The notes under the pieces are model-generated. The model saw nothing but the letters and a program-made list of their open reading frames with translations, did no database searches and had not been told where the DNA came from. Positions 1-7,714 of a DNA stretch of 64,000 nt are shown here, piece by piece. The DNA is from Paenibacillus sp. GP183 (lineage in GTDB: Bacteria > Bacillota > Bacilli > Paenibacillales > NBRC-103111). Location of the stretch: contig NZ_FNSW01000002.1 in assembly GCF_900104695.1 (NCBI RefSeq), positions 310,001 to 374,000 of the forward strand, given 5' to 3'. Numbering within the stretch: the stretch's first letter is position 1; each line of letters starts with the position of its first letter. The translations under genes and the position numbers were made by a program.

Positions 1-527
1 TAGGCTGGGAATATTTCATTAAGCGGCCGTCTCTTCGGAAATATAGAAAACGGGTTAAAGCGGAAGAAGCTTGGCGCCTCAAACGTATTCCCGGTGGCAT
101 GGAATTCGTAGAAGATATGGGGCGCCGATCCAGAAAGTATAATGGCGGCATCGATATTATTACACAAGATTTGACTCCATTTCTTGATGATCCCAATGGG
201 ATTGCTGTTGTTAAAAACGCAACGACGGCCCTATTCTTACGGATTGGACAAATAGCCACAGATGAGAAGCAAAGGCTAAAATCTATCTTTAATTTCTCGG
301 AAGGTGAACTTGATATTATTTGCCGTAGACCACCAGAGTCTGAAAAGGACGATAGTAAAGGGGAAGGCATTCTCCGTGTCGGCGGAAGCTCGGCGTATGT
401 CAAAGTTACCGTTTCCGATGAAATGCGTAAGTTCATTGATACAGACCCTGACTATTTGCAAACTCATGGATTGCTGCCTGAAGTCGAAATTGATGAAGTC
501 CTTGATCAGATAGGTGCTGAAGAATGA
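1..527 (+). CDS. VirB4/ConE-like conjugation ATPase, C-terminal part
   Basis: The 5' part lies outside the window. The frame is open from base 3 to the TGA at 525-527. The visible part has a segment like the VirB4 Walker B neighbourhood (EEAWRL, near base 75) followed by RRSRKYNGGIDIITQDLTPFL and KNATTALFLR, a pattern typical of the C-terminal lobe of VirB4/TraE/ConE ATPases. These hexameric ATPases power the mating channel of conjugative elements at the inner face of the membrane. The next gene overlaps it by 4 bp (ATGA), so the two are translationally coupled in one conjugation operon. The family call is from motif and neighbourhood; the catalytic Walker A is not in view. Confidence 0.8.
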   Translation, partial: GWEYFIKRPSLRKYRKRVKAEEAWRLKRIPGGMEFVEDMGRRSRKYNGGIDIITQDLTPFLDDPNGIAVVKNATTALFLRIGQIATDEKQRLKSIFNFSEGELDIICRRPPESEKDDSKGEGILRVGGSSAYVKVTVSDEMRKFIDTDPDYLQTHGLLPEVEIDEVLDQIGAEE

Positions 528-2689
528 TGAAACCGAGAGGGAAAGTATTTGCGGTACTCATGATATTGTTCATTACGACAAGCATCTTTCTTCCAATAAC
601 TGCTATGGCAGCACCAGTTTCCGATACTGATCCTTGGTATGTTAAGCCCATACTTTGGATCCTTGATCAAATTCTTTCGGTTTTCGGTGGTATTCATGAC
701 CCGGCAGACCATGTTTTTTATCACAGCTGTTTTAAGGATGAGGTAGGTTGCGACAATAAAGTTTGGGGTATGTACACTCAGGATAGCTATAATCATGTGA
801 TTCGGCGCGGTTTTGCTTTATTTTCTGTAGCAATCACTTTTATCATTACCGCAGCCATTATTAAAAGCGGAGTACTTCTTTCAACAAGCCCTCTTTCATC
901 AACTCTTAAAGTTGAGACAACTGAAACTTTTATCAAATGCTTATTGGCAATGGTATTAATCGGAAATTTTTTCACAGTTTCCGGAAGTTTCTTTAAGGCG
1001 AACAACATGATCGTGAGTATGGTCTACCAGGACATTAAGAATCCGGTAGATTTATCTAGTTACGGTCCGGATCTCAATGGAAATATGCAATCAAAGGTAC
1101 CGGATGGGCAGCGGGTTGTGATGAGAGATTTTAGTGCAAATCAGAATGGATTAGGGAAAGTAATTGTTTCCTTTGCAACTAGAGGATTAGCCATATGGTG
1201 GGAAGTGTTTTACCTTCAACGATTTCTCTTTATCTCGCTCATGATCGTTTTAGCCCCTCTTTGGATTGCCGTCATGTTTTACCCGATGCTTCAAGGGATC
1301 ACAATGGCGGCTTTCAAAGAATTATGGTCGCAAATTGTTGCGCAAGCTGTTCATGCGGGTTTATTTTGGCTCTTCTTTAATATATTCGACAAGGATATAG
1401 GATGGTTTCATGTTACAGTCGCCATGGCTTTATTCATTCCACTTTCTGAATCTGTCCGGTTTATCTTTGGTTCAACAAGCCAAACAGGTTCAAAATTAGC
1501 CATGGCTGGAACAGCAGCTGGGCTAGGAGCTTTCATGCATATGGGGAGAGCTGTGGGTGACCTGAAAAATGGCTTTTCTACTGTACGTGAACACTTAACT
1601 AAAAAAAGTGAAGGAGCGGAAAGTGAGGGAGCTTCTTCGTATGGAGGCGGAGGACAACATGTAGCTTCCCGGGTTGCTTCCGTAGCGGGGATAGGTGGCT
1701 TTGGAGGACCCGGCGGAAGTAGAGGGGCAATAGCAACAGGCGGCGGCGATTTTGGAAACCGTATGCGTTTAGCTGGAGGCATTGCCGGAGCGCTTGGAAA
1801 AGCGGGCGGGCGTATTGCCGGTGCATCGATGGGTACTGGTTTAGGGCCGCTTGCTCAACATATCTTCGCGGAAGCAGGGGCTTCAGTTGGTGATGGCGTC
1901 GGTTATCGAGCGGGAGCCATTGCCGCAGCCGGTACCGAAGGAGCTATTAATGGTTCTAAAGCTTGGGCTAATAGCACAAAACAACATTATGCAGATCGGA
2001 TGGATGTAGTTAATAATCATGAGCCACTGCAAAATACTGATCCCGTTACAAAGGCTGCGGTCAAAGGTGTCGAAGCTGTTGGTTCAGCTGTAAAAGGAAT
2101 GTTTGGTGGTGTTGGTCCGTCTGACCCGGCCGTTAAAAGATCGAACATGCAAAAAGTATATGGTGCAATCGGAGAAGTGGTTGGAGGAAAAGGCGGTTAT
2201 CAAATAGGTGAAGGGTTTGCCAAATCTCGCTATGCCGGCACACCACTCAGCCCTAAATCTTTTAATCATGATCAGAATTTATTCACGGTTGAATCGCGAG
2301 ATGGAAGTTTTCTAGCAAGAGAAGGGGAAGACGGCCATTATGAACGCATTTCGAATATTGGAAAAGGAAATGCGGCTCTTGCAAAAGGCCAAGTTGTTGC
2401 AAAGCCATATGTGGCAAGCAAAGAGAATGGGCAACCATTCTCGATCAAGCCTATTATGCAGCCATCTGCTACCAAACAAGGGTTTATGGATGAGGCTCCT
2501 GCAGTTACTTTTAATTCCGAGGGACAACAAATGGTATATGAAGGAAAAACGGTTAGTCCGAGCGATTTCTTGGAAAAGGGCCGTCCATCAAGTTATGTGG
2601 ACATACGCAGAAAGCAGGTCAATATTCCTACGTTGAAGCATCCATTACAGGCTTCAAATCCATCTGCTATTAAGCGATCACTCCCATAA
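524..2689 (+). CDS. VirB6/ConG-like polytopic conjugation membrane protein
   Basis: 721 aa. It has a signal-peptide-like N-terminus (about residues 8-30), hydrophobic segments at roughly 85-112, 138-160, 210-270 and 285-305, then a long Gly/Ala/Ser-rich cytoplasmic-looking tail (about 315-500) and a hydrophilic C-terminus. This architecture matches the multi-spanning channel proteins of Gram-positive conjugation systems (ConG of ICEBs1, VirB6/TrbL class), which sit next to the VirB4-like ATPase and a wall hydrolase, exactly as here. It starts on an ATG overlapping the stop of the ATPase; a second ATG follows at 527. No enzymatic motif was seen. The role in the DNA-transfer channel is inferred from topology and operon position. 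Confidence 0.75.
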   Translation: MMKPRGKVFAVLMILFITTSIFLPITAMAAPVSDTDPWYVKPILWILDQILSVFGGIHDPADHVFYHSCFKDEVGCDNKVWGMYTQDSYNHVIRRGFALFSVAITFIITAAIIKSGVLLSTSPLSSTLKVETTETFIKCLLAMVLIGNFFTVSGSFFKANNMIVSMVYQDIKNPVDLSSYGPDLNGNMQSKVPDGQRVVMRDFSANQNGLGKVIVSFATRGLAIWWEVFYLQRFLFISLMIVLAPLWIAVMFYPMLQGITMAAFKELWSQIVAQAVHAGLFWLFFNIFDKDIGWFHVTVAMALFIPLSESVRFIFGSTSQTGSKLAMAGTAAGLGAFMHMGRAVGDLKNGFSTVREHLTKKSEGAESEGASSYGGGGQHVASRVASVAGIGGFGGPGGSRGAIATGGGDFGNRMRLAGGIAGALGKAGGRIAGASMGTGLGPLAQHIFAEAGASVGDGVGYRAGAIAAAGTEGAINGSKAWANSTKQHYADRMDVVNNHEPLQNTDPVTKAAVKGVEAVGSAVKGMFGGVGPSDPAVKRSNMQKVYGAIGEVVGGKGGYQIGEGFAKSRYAGTPLSPKSFNHDQNLFTVESRDGSFLAREGEDGHYERISNIGKGNAALAKGQVVAKPYVASKENGQPFSIKPIMQPSATKQGFMDEAPAVTFNSEGQQMVYEGKTVSPSDFLEKGRPSSYVDIRRKQVNIPTLKHPLQASNPSAIKRSLP

Positions 2690-2697
2690 TTTTATCT

Positions 2698-2733
2698 AAA
2701 GGCTCATTGCGTCTAAGGATGAATGAGCCCTTT
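2698..2733 (+). promoter_or_regulatory. RNA hairpin covering the next gene's start codon
   Basis: AAAGGCTCATT (2698-2708) can pair with AATGAGCC-C-TTT (2722-2733). The 3' arm contains the ATG start of the downstream hydrolase gene (2723-2725) and the loop holds its AAGGA ribosome binding site. It could tune translation of the lytic enzyme. It might alternatively be a weak terminator, but the T-run after it is short. Confidence 0.4.
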
Positions 2734-4765
2734 CAAAGTGAGGGGGAATAGCGCCCGGGCAGTGGCGCGATATCGTATGAGTATGCTCGATGACTTAGCT
2801 TCAGGAAATGCCCTCGGTGCAGCGGGGAAAAAGGTAAAAGATAAACTTAAATCAACTTTAAAAGCAGCCATTAAAAAGCTAGTAAAAAAACTAGTCAAGC
2901 AGCTGTTTAAATTATTATTAAAGTTGCTTGCAAAAGCAGCAGCAGCACTTATCGCTTCTTTTGGACTTCCTACTCTCCTTGGTCTTGTAGTGGTCTTTAT
3001 TGTTGGAGGTGCGTTAATATATGTGTCTTTTACTTTTGGCTGGCTAGGAGCAGATAGTTCTAAAACCGCCTCGGAGCTTTCGGCAGCCTACACAAGGGCT
3101 ATCGAGAGGACCACTGATCTGCCAGAATATCGACCACCAATGATTGTAGTTCAAGCGATTGACAATATGAGATTAACCAAAGAGGGAATGGTAAATGTTA
3201 CGGATATAGATCCTGAGGCCGTAGCCAGCGCATTAAAACCTGATCTGACTTATAAAAATTTCATTAATACAACCACGACTGTCACAACAACGACTCATGA
3301 GACAGAAACAATTAATGAAGATGGTACAACGAGTACATCGGCATATACCACTTCCAGTACGAGCGTTTCGCACACAAACTTTAGTTTGCTAGTCAAGGCT
3401 CATGCATGGAATCGCCTCGAAGATATACTTTACCATCAAGTTACCACTGTGACTAACAGTTCATCGGGTGATTCGTCCTCGGTAATTACAACAACTGTTT
3501 GGGAAAGAGATCCCGAGGCATGCAATTTCGGTGGTTCTGGTGACACAAGCGGGGGTGGTTCTCCAGCGGCCGCTCCTTTAACTGGCATTGGAAACAGTAC
3601 AAATCCTTTTTTTATAAGTTACTCTCCTGGTGCTATCGAAGAAAGCAGGAAAAGTGGCATCCCAGCCAGTGTTATACTTGCTCAAGCCGTGCAAGAAGGG
3701 GGTTGGGGTAATAGTGAGTTAACCTCAAAGTATTTTAACTTCTTTGGGATTAAGGCACAGGCGGGAGACGGCTGGACAGGTCCAACTGTGAATATGGGTA
3801 CCAGTGAATATCAAGGAGGTTGGACGCTAATTATTGCCCGCTTCCGCGTATATGGAAATGCGAGAGAAGGATTTGCCGATCATTCAAAATTTCTATTAGA
3901 AAATGGCCGCTATAAAACGGCTCTTTCCAAAAAGAATCCGTATGAATTTGCCAATGAATTGCAAAAAGCTTCATATGCTACAGATCCAGGCTATGCAACG
4001 GCACTTAAAAATATCATGCATCAATACAATCTACTTCAATACGATTTAGACGGTGGGATTGATGCTGTCACAGGGAAACCTTATGAGGACGTCGCGTATG
4101 TTCCTGGTCCGGGAAGCATGATTGTCGGATGTGGTACACCGGATTTTACGAAGTTTGATGCCCTTCTACATAAATATAATTTTTCATCAGATGATGTCAT
4201 GATCATTTCGGAAGGAATTAAGGAAAACGATCCAAGCCATAGTTTCCTTGCCGGTTATAACGGAGACTTTGGTAATGCTCTTTCCGAAACTCCTTTAGTT
4301 GGTTCGATTAATGGAGATTATGTTGAATCAATCCCCGTTCAAGCTGGACAGATGCTTTGGCCAACGACCGCACAGAATCTCACTTCTGGCTTTGGCATGA
4401 GGGTAAATCCTACAAATCATGTGTTAAAGCTACATAAAGGGATAGATATTGCTCCATCCAATTTCGATTATCGGGAATACCCGAACATAGCAGCTATGGA
4501 TGGACTTGTTGTAGCTGCTGGATACACGGAAGATGGATATGGTTTTAAAGTAATCATTGATCATGGAAGTGGTCTTGAAACATTGTATGGTCATATGAAG
4601 GCTGGCAGTTTGAAAGTCAGTATTGGTCAAAAAGTTAAAGCGGGTACTGTACTAGGTATCATGGGCGCTACAGGTGATGTAACGGCAAGACATTTACATT
4701 TTGAGGTGCATTATAATGGTAGGCCAGCTAATCCTATTGGTTATGTTCACAGGGAGGCGAGTTAA
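2723..4765 (+). CDS. CwlT-like two-domain cell wall hydrolase of conjugation system (GH73 + M23)
   Basis: 680 aa. A basic N-terminal helix region is followed by a membrane segment at about 78-110. A Thr/Ser-rich linker comes next, then a glucosaminidase-type lysozyme domain (about 285-445; SGIPASVILAQAVQEGGWG, KYFNFFGIK) and a C-terminal M23 LytM-like peptidase domain (about 555-670; HKGIDIA with its H-x3-D zinc site, and HLHFEVHYN with H-x-H). Such proteins open the peptidoglycan locally so that the mating channel can pass; ICEBs1 CwlT and Tn916 Orf14 do the same job, but with an NlpC/P60 second domain instead of M23. It starts at ATG 2723 with AAGGA 4 nt upstream, and it abuts the next gene without a gap. 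The substrate bond cut by each domain is inferred from family only. Confidence 0.85.
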   Translation: MSPFKVRGNSARAVARYRMSMLDDLASGNALGAAGKKVKDKLKSTLKAAIKKLVKKLVKQLFKLLLKLLAKAAAALIASFGLPTLLGLVVVFIVGGALIYVSFTFGWLGADSSKTASELSAAYTRAIERTTDLPEYRPPMIVVQAIDNMRLTKEGMVNVTDIDPEAVASALKPDLTYKNFINTTTTVTTTTHETETINEDGTTSTSAYTTSSTSVSHTNFSLLVKAHAWNRLEDILYHQVTTVTNSSSGDSSSVITTTVWERDPEACNFGGSGDTSGGGSPAAAPLTGIGNSTNPFFISYSPGAIEESRKSGIPASVILAQAVQEGGWGNSELTSKYFNFFGIKAQAGDGWTGPTVNMGTSEYQGGWTLIIARFRVYGNAREGFADHSKFLLENGRYKTALSKKNPYEFANELQKASYATDPGYATALKNIMHQYNLLQYDLDGGIDAVTGKPYEDVAYVPGPGSMIVGCGTPDFTKFDALLHKYNFSSDDVMIISEGIKENDPSHSFLAGYNGDFGNALSETPLVGSINGDYVESIPVQAGQMLWPTTAQNLTSGFGMRVNPTNHVLKLHKGIDIAPSNFDYREYPNIAAMDGLVVAAGYTEDGYGFKVIIDHGSGLETLYGHMKAGSLKVSIGQKVKAGTVLGIMGATGDVTARHLHFEVHYNGRPANPIGYVHREAS

Positions 4766-5287
4766 TTGCGTATATGGCCTACCATTATAGGTGGATGGCT
4801 GATCATCATGGTTTGTATATTCGTTCTTCCCAACATGTTCCATAAAGCATCTGAGCCTGTTACAGCCTCGCGTCCTATGGATGTCTTAGATAAACAAGGA
4901 GGACCCGTTATAGGCGATTCTGGGTCTCCTGAAAAGGTGCGAGACGTAGTAATGGCTTTTCTCAATTTAATCAATGAAGGAAAGCTGGATGAAGCCGCAA
5001 CGTATGTGGATGGAAATCACTTACTCAATTTGATGGCAAAAGATAAACCTAAAGATCAAAACGATTATATTGATAATTACGTTCATTTGTTTAATGCGGG
5101 AGAAATGGGGCGGGCCAAGATCAGCCCCCCGAAAGTTATTTCATATAACATGAGCTGCACGGTGGAGATCGAACTGAAGAATAATAAGAAAATAACTTTT
5201 GTCATTGGGTTATCAGAGATGGTTAACGATGAGGGACCACAGAAAGAGAAGCAATGGTTTTTAACGAAGATCGAGAAAAAAACATAA
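4766..5287 (+). CDS. Small membrane-anchored conjugation protein (YddI-like)
   Basis: 173 aa. It starts at TTG 4766, directly after the stop of the hydrolase, with AGGGAGG at 4751-4757. A single hydrophobic segment (about residues 4-22) is followed by an extracellular-looking domain of about 140 residues that resembles the NTF2-like accessory proteins common in Gram-positive conjugation operons (YddI, TcpC-like). No catalytic motif is seen. It is the last complete gene of the element before the attachment site. The function, probably mating-channel assembly, is inferred from location only. Confidence 0.55.
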   Translation: MRIWPTIIGGWLIIMVCIFVLPNMFHKASEPVTASRPMDVLDKQGGPVIGDSGSPEKVRDVVMAFLNLINEGKLDEAATYVDGNHLLNLMAKDKPKDQNDYIDNYVHLFNAGEMGRAKISPPKVISYNMSCTVEIELKNNKKITFVIGLSEMVNDEGPQKEKQWFLTKIEKKT

Positions 5288-5308
5288 TAAATGAAGGGAG
5301 ACTTTTAA

Positions 5309-5410
5309 ATGGGATACAAGGGACATATCTTAATAACAATTTGTAGTATTATGATGTTTTCAGACAGGGGTTCGACTCCCCTCGCCTCCATACTAAAAAC
5401 CCGCTCATAG
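5309..5410 (+). CDS. Short gene start running through the attachment site (33 aa as integrated)
   Basis: A GAAGGGAG ribosome binding site (5293-5300) stands 8 nt before ATG 5309. The frame encodes a hydrophobic, signal-like start (MGYKGHILITICSIMMF), runs without a break through the ssrA-like attachment core and stops at TAG 5408, inside the following terminator. The likely meaning is that in the excised circle the frame continues into the other end of the element, so the visible ORF is the 5' part of a gene split by integration. That part lies outside the window and cannot be checked here. A chance ORF is also possible. Confidence 0.4.
   Translation: MGYKGHILITICSIMMFSDRGSTPLASILKTRS
5361..5390 (+). 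other. Attachment site: duplicated 3' end of tmRNA gene (ssrA)
   Basis: The segment ends with GGGGTTCGACTCCCCTCGCC followed by TCCA. This is the T-arm (AGGGG/CCCCT stem, TTCGACT loop) and acceptor end characteristic of tmRNA. Only about the last 30 bases are present and the rest of ssrA is absent upstream, where conjugation genes lie instead. This is the signature of an element inserted at the 3' end of ssrA, regenerating the end at the far junction. No second copy was found in this window, so the intact ssrA should lie to the left. Confidence 0.75.
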
Positions 5411-5421
5411 AGCGGGTTTTT
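5395..5421 (+). terminator. Rho-independent terminator after the tmRNA 3' end
   Basis: ACCCGCTC (5399-5406) pairs with GAGCGGGT (5410-5417) around a 3-nt loop, followed by TTTTT. It directly follows the acceptor end and is the normal place for the ssrA terminator. Confidence 0.85.
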
Positions 5422-5439
5422 GCTTTTCCTAGGATTAAA

Positions 5440-5513
5440 TTGTAGACGAATTGTAGCCGAGAGATTTTAAATGACTCATTTTCTTTGAATCTTGTAGACG
5501 AGTTGTCTACAAG
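5440..5513. repeat. TTGTAGACGA repeats and a 9-bp inverted repeat beside the attachment site
   Basis: TTGTAGACGAA followed directly by TTGTAGCCGAG (5440-5461) is an imperfect 11-bp tandem pair. The same TTGTAGACGAG recurs at 5492-5502 within an inverted repeat, CTTGTAGAC (5491-5499) and GTCTACAAG (5505-5513). Short repeats like these next to an att core are typical of integrase arm-binding sites, but no integrase gene is visible to link them to. Confidence 0.5.
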
Positions 5514-5546
5514 TAAAAATTTAGGACTTTTTAAGATTTAACACTT

Positions 5547-5594
5547 AGTTGCTGTTATTGATGTTAAGCAAACCGTATCACCTTAACAGCAACT
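5547..5594. repeat. 11-bp inverted repeat with long loop
   Basis: AGTTGCTGTTA (5547-5557) and TAACAGCAACT (5584-5594) are perfect inverted arms separated by 26 bp, and TTTTTA follows the right arm. It may act as a terminator on the plus strand or as a protein-binding site. There is no gene between 5411 and 5710 otherwise. Confidence 0.4.
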
Positions 5595-5710
5595 TTTTAT
5601 TAATGGAGAACAACCGCCGCTTCCGTTAATGCCGAAAATGCAGATAACGTTTGTGTATCTATTTGTAAATGTTTGTTATCTTGCTACAATGTATAGCGTT
5701 GCACTAATAA

Positions 5711-5893
5711 TCATTGCTTACATTTTTGAATAATGTAATCTATTACATTCCCTCGTGGAATACGATGTTTTCGTCCCACTTTAAATGATTTTATTTGCCC
5801 GGAATTTAAAAGAATATAGGCAGAATTACGGCCTATTTGTAAGATATCCATCAATTCCTCTACATTTAAAATATCACCGTAATCATGAAACAT
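5711..5893 (-). CDS. Excisionase (Xis)-family small DNA-binding protein
   Basis: 60 aa. It carries the pattern of MerR-like Xis/HTH_17 proteins: ILNVEELMDILQIGRNSAY gives the helix-turn-helix, followed by a wing with SGQIKSFKVGRKHRIP. Such proteins act as recombination directionality factors or small regulators of mobile elements. The size matches the family (about 55-70 aa). It lies 320 bp from the ssrA attachment core and reads towards it, but no integrase is adjacent. A GGTTGGTG stretch upstream is only a fair ribosome binding site. It may belong to a second, partly lost element inserted in tandem at ssrA. Confidence 0.65.
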   Translation of the reverse strand: MFHDYGDILNVEELMDILQIGRNSAYILLNSGQIKSFKVGRKHRIPRGNVIDYIIQKCKQ

Positions 5894-6044
5894 ACGGACA
5901 CCAACCTTTCATTATTTTACATTAATGTTGATCTTGTTTAATTGACTTTAGTTAAAATCGATTACCTCGTATTTTAATTTTGATGTAAAAATTCTGGGAT
6001 AGTAGTAAAAAAATCATATTTTTCAAAAAAAATTAGGGAACTAA

Positions 6045-6086
6045 TAAAAAAAAGAAGTATGAAGACTTAGCGCTTCATACTTCTTA
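6045..6086 (-). terminator. Strong terminator of the stalk-domain gene
   Basis: AAGAAGTATGAAG (6052-6064) and CTTCATACTTCTT (6073-6085) form a perfect 13-bp stem. On the minus strand it is followed by a run of T (A-run at 6045-6053 on plus). It lies just after the stop of the gene ending at 6107. Confidence 0.85.
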
Positions 6087-6106
6087 GCCAAAATATTTTT
6101 TTTCAA

Positions 6107-6850
6107 TCACCCTACCGCCGCATTAAGCTCAAATGTCTGCATCATCTTTTGAAGAAGGTCCAGTACCTTGTCGAGCTCGTCGCTCAACCCAACTTCAGAG
6201 ATTGTTACCTCTATATGGCAAGCTTCCCCATTCTTAAAAGCGATATAACTGATTGTGTTTGTCATCCCTGGTTCCAAATCAATAAGATATGCTTTTTCAG
6301 CATTCTTTACGGAAATCTCTGTTGCGGTTGGGGTGTAGTTATTCCGCGTCAACAGTTTCTGATATTCTTTTAAGTAGTCTTGGTATGTGCCATTCACCTT
6401 GTTCCCATAGGAAATGATTTTTACATTCTTGCTCTCGTAAAATGTAGTATAAGTTCTAAAACCATACTTTTCACTCTCAGTGACTTTAGGTTTTCCCCAA
6501 GCTAACGGATAGCTAATGCTGAATCCTATTCCACCGTCGATATATGTTCCAAACGTGCTGGAAATTTGATGAGTATACTCTTTTTCATACCATTTCGTTG
6601 GTGTATCGTTGCTACGATTAACAGTTCCACCGTAGGACAAGGTTATCGTTTGAGTTGCGCCGTCCCAGTCTAGCTTGCTACCGAGATTTTCAGCAACAAA
6701 GCGGAGGGGCAGCATGGTTCGCTGATTAATGATTGTCGGTGGGACATCTAACATTTTATTAGAACCATTTACAATAGCAGTTTCTTTATCGATCCACAGT
6801 TCAACTTTCGTGCCATTCAATTGGATGGTGATATTCGGATTGCTTCGAAT
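6107..6850 (-). pseudogene. Stalk (copper amine oxidase N-terminal-like) domain protein, 5'-truncated
   Basis: A coding sequence of about 240 aa without its natural start. The first readable part holds the C-terminal half of a stalk domain (DVPPTIINQRTMLPLRFVAE, then LGSKLDWDGATQTITL), a module common in secreted Paenibacillus proteins. A 130-aa domain with no recognised motif follows. The frame extends upstream of the first possible start (TTG 6820) to a stop near 6880, with no signal peptide, so the export signal and front of the protein are missing. The break coincides with the start of the equally truncated DUF6339-like gene on the other strand, which points to a deletion or recombination joint at about 6840-6870. 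A residual internal start could still express a fragment. Confidence 0.7.
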
Positions 6851-7574
6851 AAGGAAGAATGTTCCAGTATATTTCCAACAGCAGAAATATCAGTCAGATG
6901 AACCTTGGATAGATGAGTCATGGGCGATACCATCTAACATTGTGGCACCCGAGATAGTGTTTTTAAAGCATTCGCTGCGAGTGGAAGGAAAACGAGCAAT
7001 ACATTTCGACCTGGAGAATGTCAAAACCCTCTATGCCGCATTGAAACATTTGTCACCTGCAGAGGCTTCAAATGAACGTCTTTGGTCTTACTTGACACAT
7101 TCAACTTTTTGGAAATATATGCACTCTCGCTGGCCCATTGAAGCTACGGATGAAGAGGAACTACCAGATGGGGAAGAGACTAAAAAGAAGAATCCACTAA
7201 ATCGTGTGGAAACTAGATATTTTCTATCTGGGCAGAAAGCACCTGTCCGTAACGGTTTAGCTAGACTCTGGTGGTTTGGGTATACAACTTATGATGAGGC
7301 GTTAGACAACCCCTGGGAACTCACAGAAAATTTACTCCATAATTCAGATCTGACTTTAAATCTTGTTGAGCGGAACTTCTCTAGAAACTTAGAATTTACT
7401 AAAGCAATTTTGTCAACGCTCGCAGATATAAAGAAAAACAGTCCGGACTTCTATAATCGTGATCGATTCCGAGAGCTCATGAAATATTTTAACTTTGCTG
7501 GGGGCATGTCCCTCGTAGATTTGATTAATTTAAGTGATGTAAGAGATACCGTTCGGAAAAAACTAACATCATAA
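6840..7574 (+). pseudogene. DUF6339-like protein, N-terminally truncated
   Basis: About 240 aa of recognisable sequence starting near base 6850. It contains RLWSYLTHSTFWKYMHSRW, NGLARLWWFGYTTYD, PWELTENLLHNSDL and RNFSRNLEFTKAIL. From memory these resemble the DUF6339 family, often found beside Z1-domain ATPases and cytosine methyltransferases in restriction-type loci. The N-terminal part expected for the family is missing because the frame runs into antisense of the stalk-domain gene. A possible TTG start exists at 6840 without a clear ribosome binding site. A Z1/methyltransferase locus lies 27 kb away in this window, so this may be a displaced piece of the same system. The family name is tentative. 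Confidence 0.55.
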
Positions 7575-7590
7575 CTAAAATTATAAGCAG

Positions 7591-7627
7591 AAAATCCCGT
7601 CAGCTAATGAGGTTGGCAGGATTTTTT
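7591..7627 (+). terminator. Terminator after the DUF6339-like gene
   Basis: AAAATCCCGTCAGC pairs with GTTGGCAGGATTTTT (one mismatch, two G-U pairs), followed by a T-run, 16 bp after the stop codon. Confidence 0.75.
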
Positions 7628-7714
7628 ACTTTTGTTGCTTAACAGGCAGTGATCCTATTTGCAACTAATAATAATTTTTATTAGTCAAGAAAATCCAAAT
7701 TTTTTACCACTTAT

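Noticed and set aside
1408-1782. Proline-rich minus-strand frame opposite the ConG-like gene
   Set aside because: It is the complement of a Gly/Ala-rich coding region, which always yields Pro-rich antisense frames.
5284-5390. Complete tmRNA or tRNA gene
   Set aside because: Only the T-arm and acceptor end are present; no upstream half, tag peptide frame or cloverleaf.
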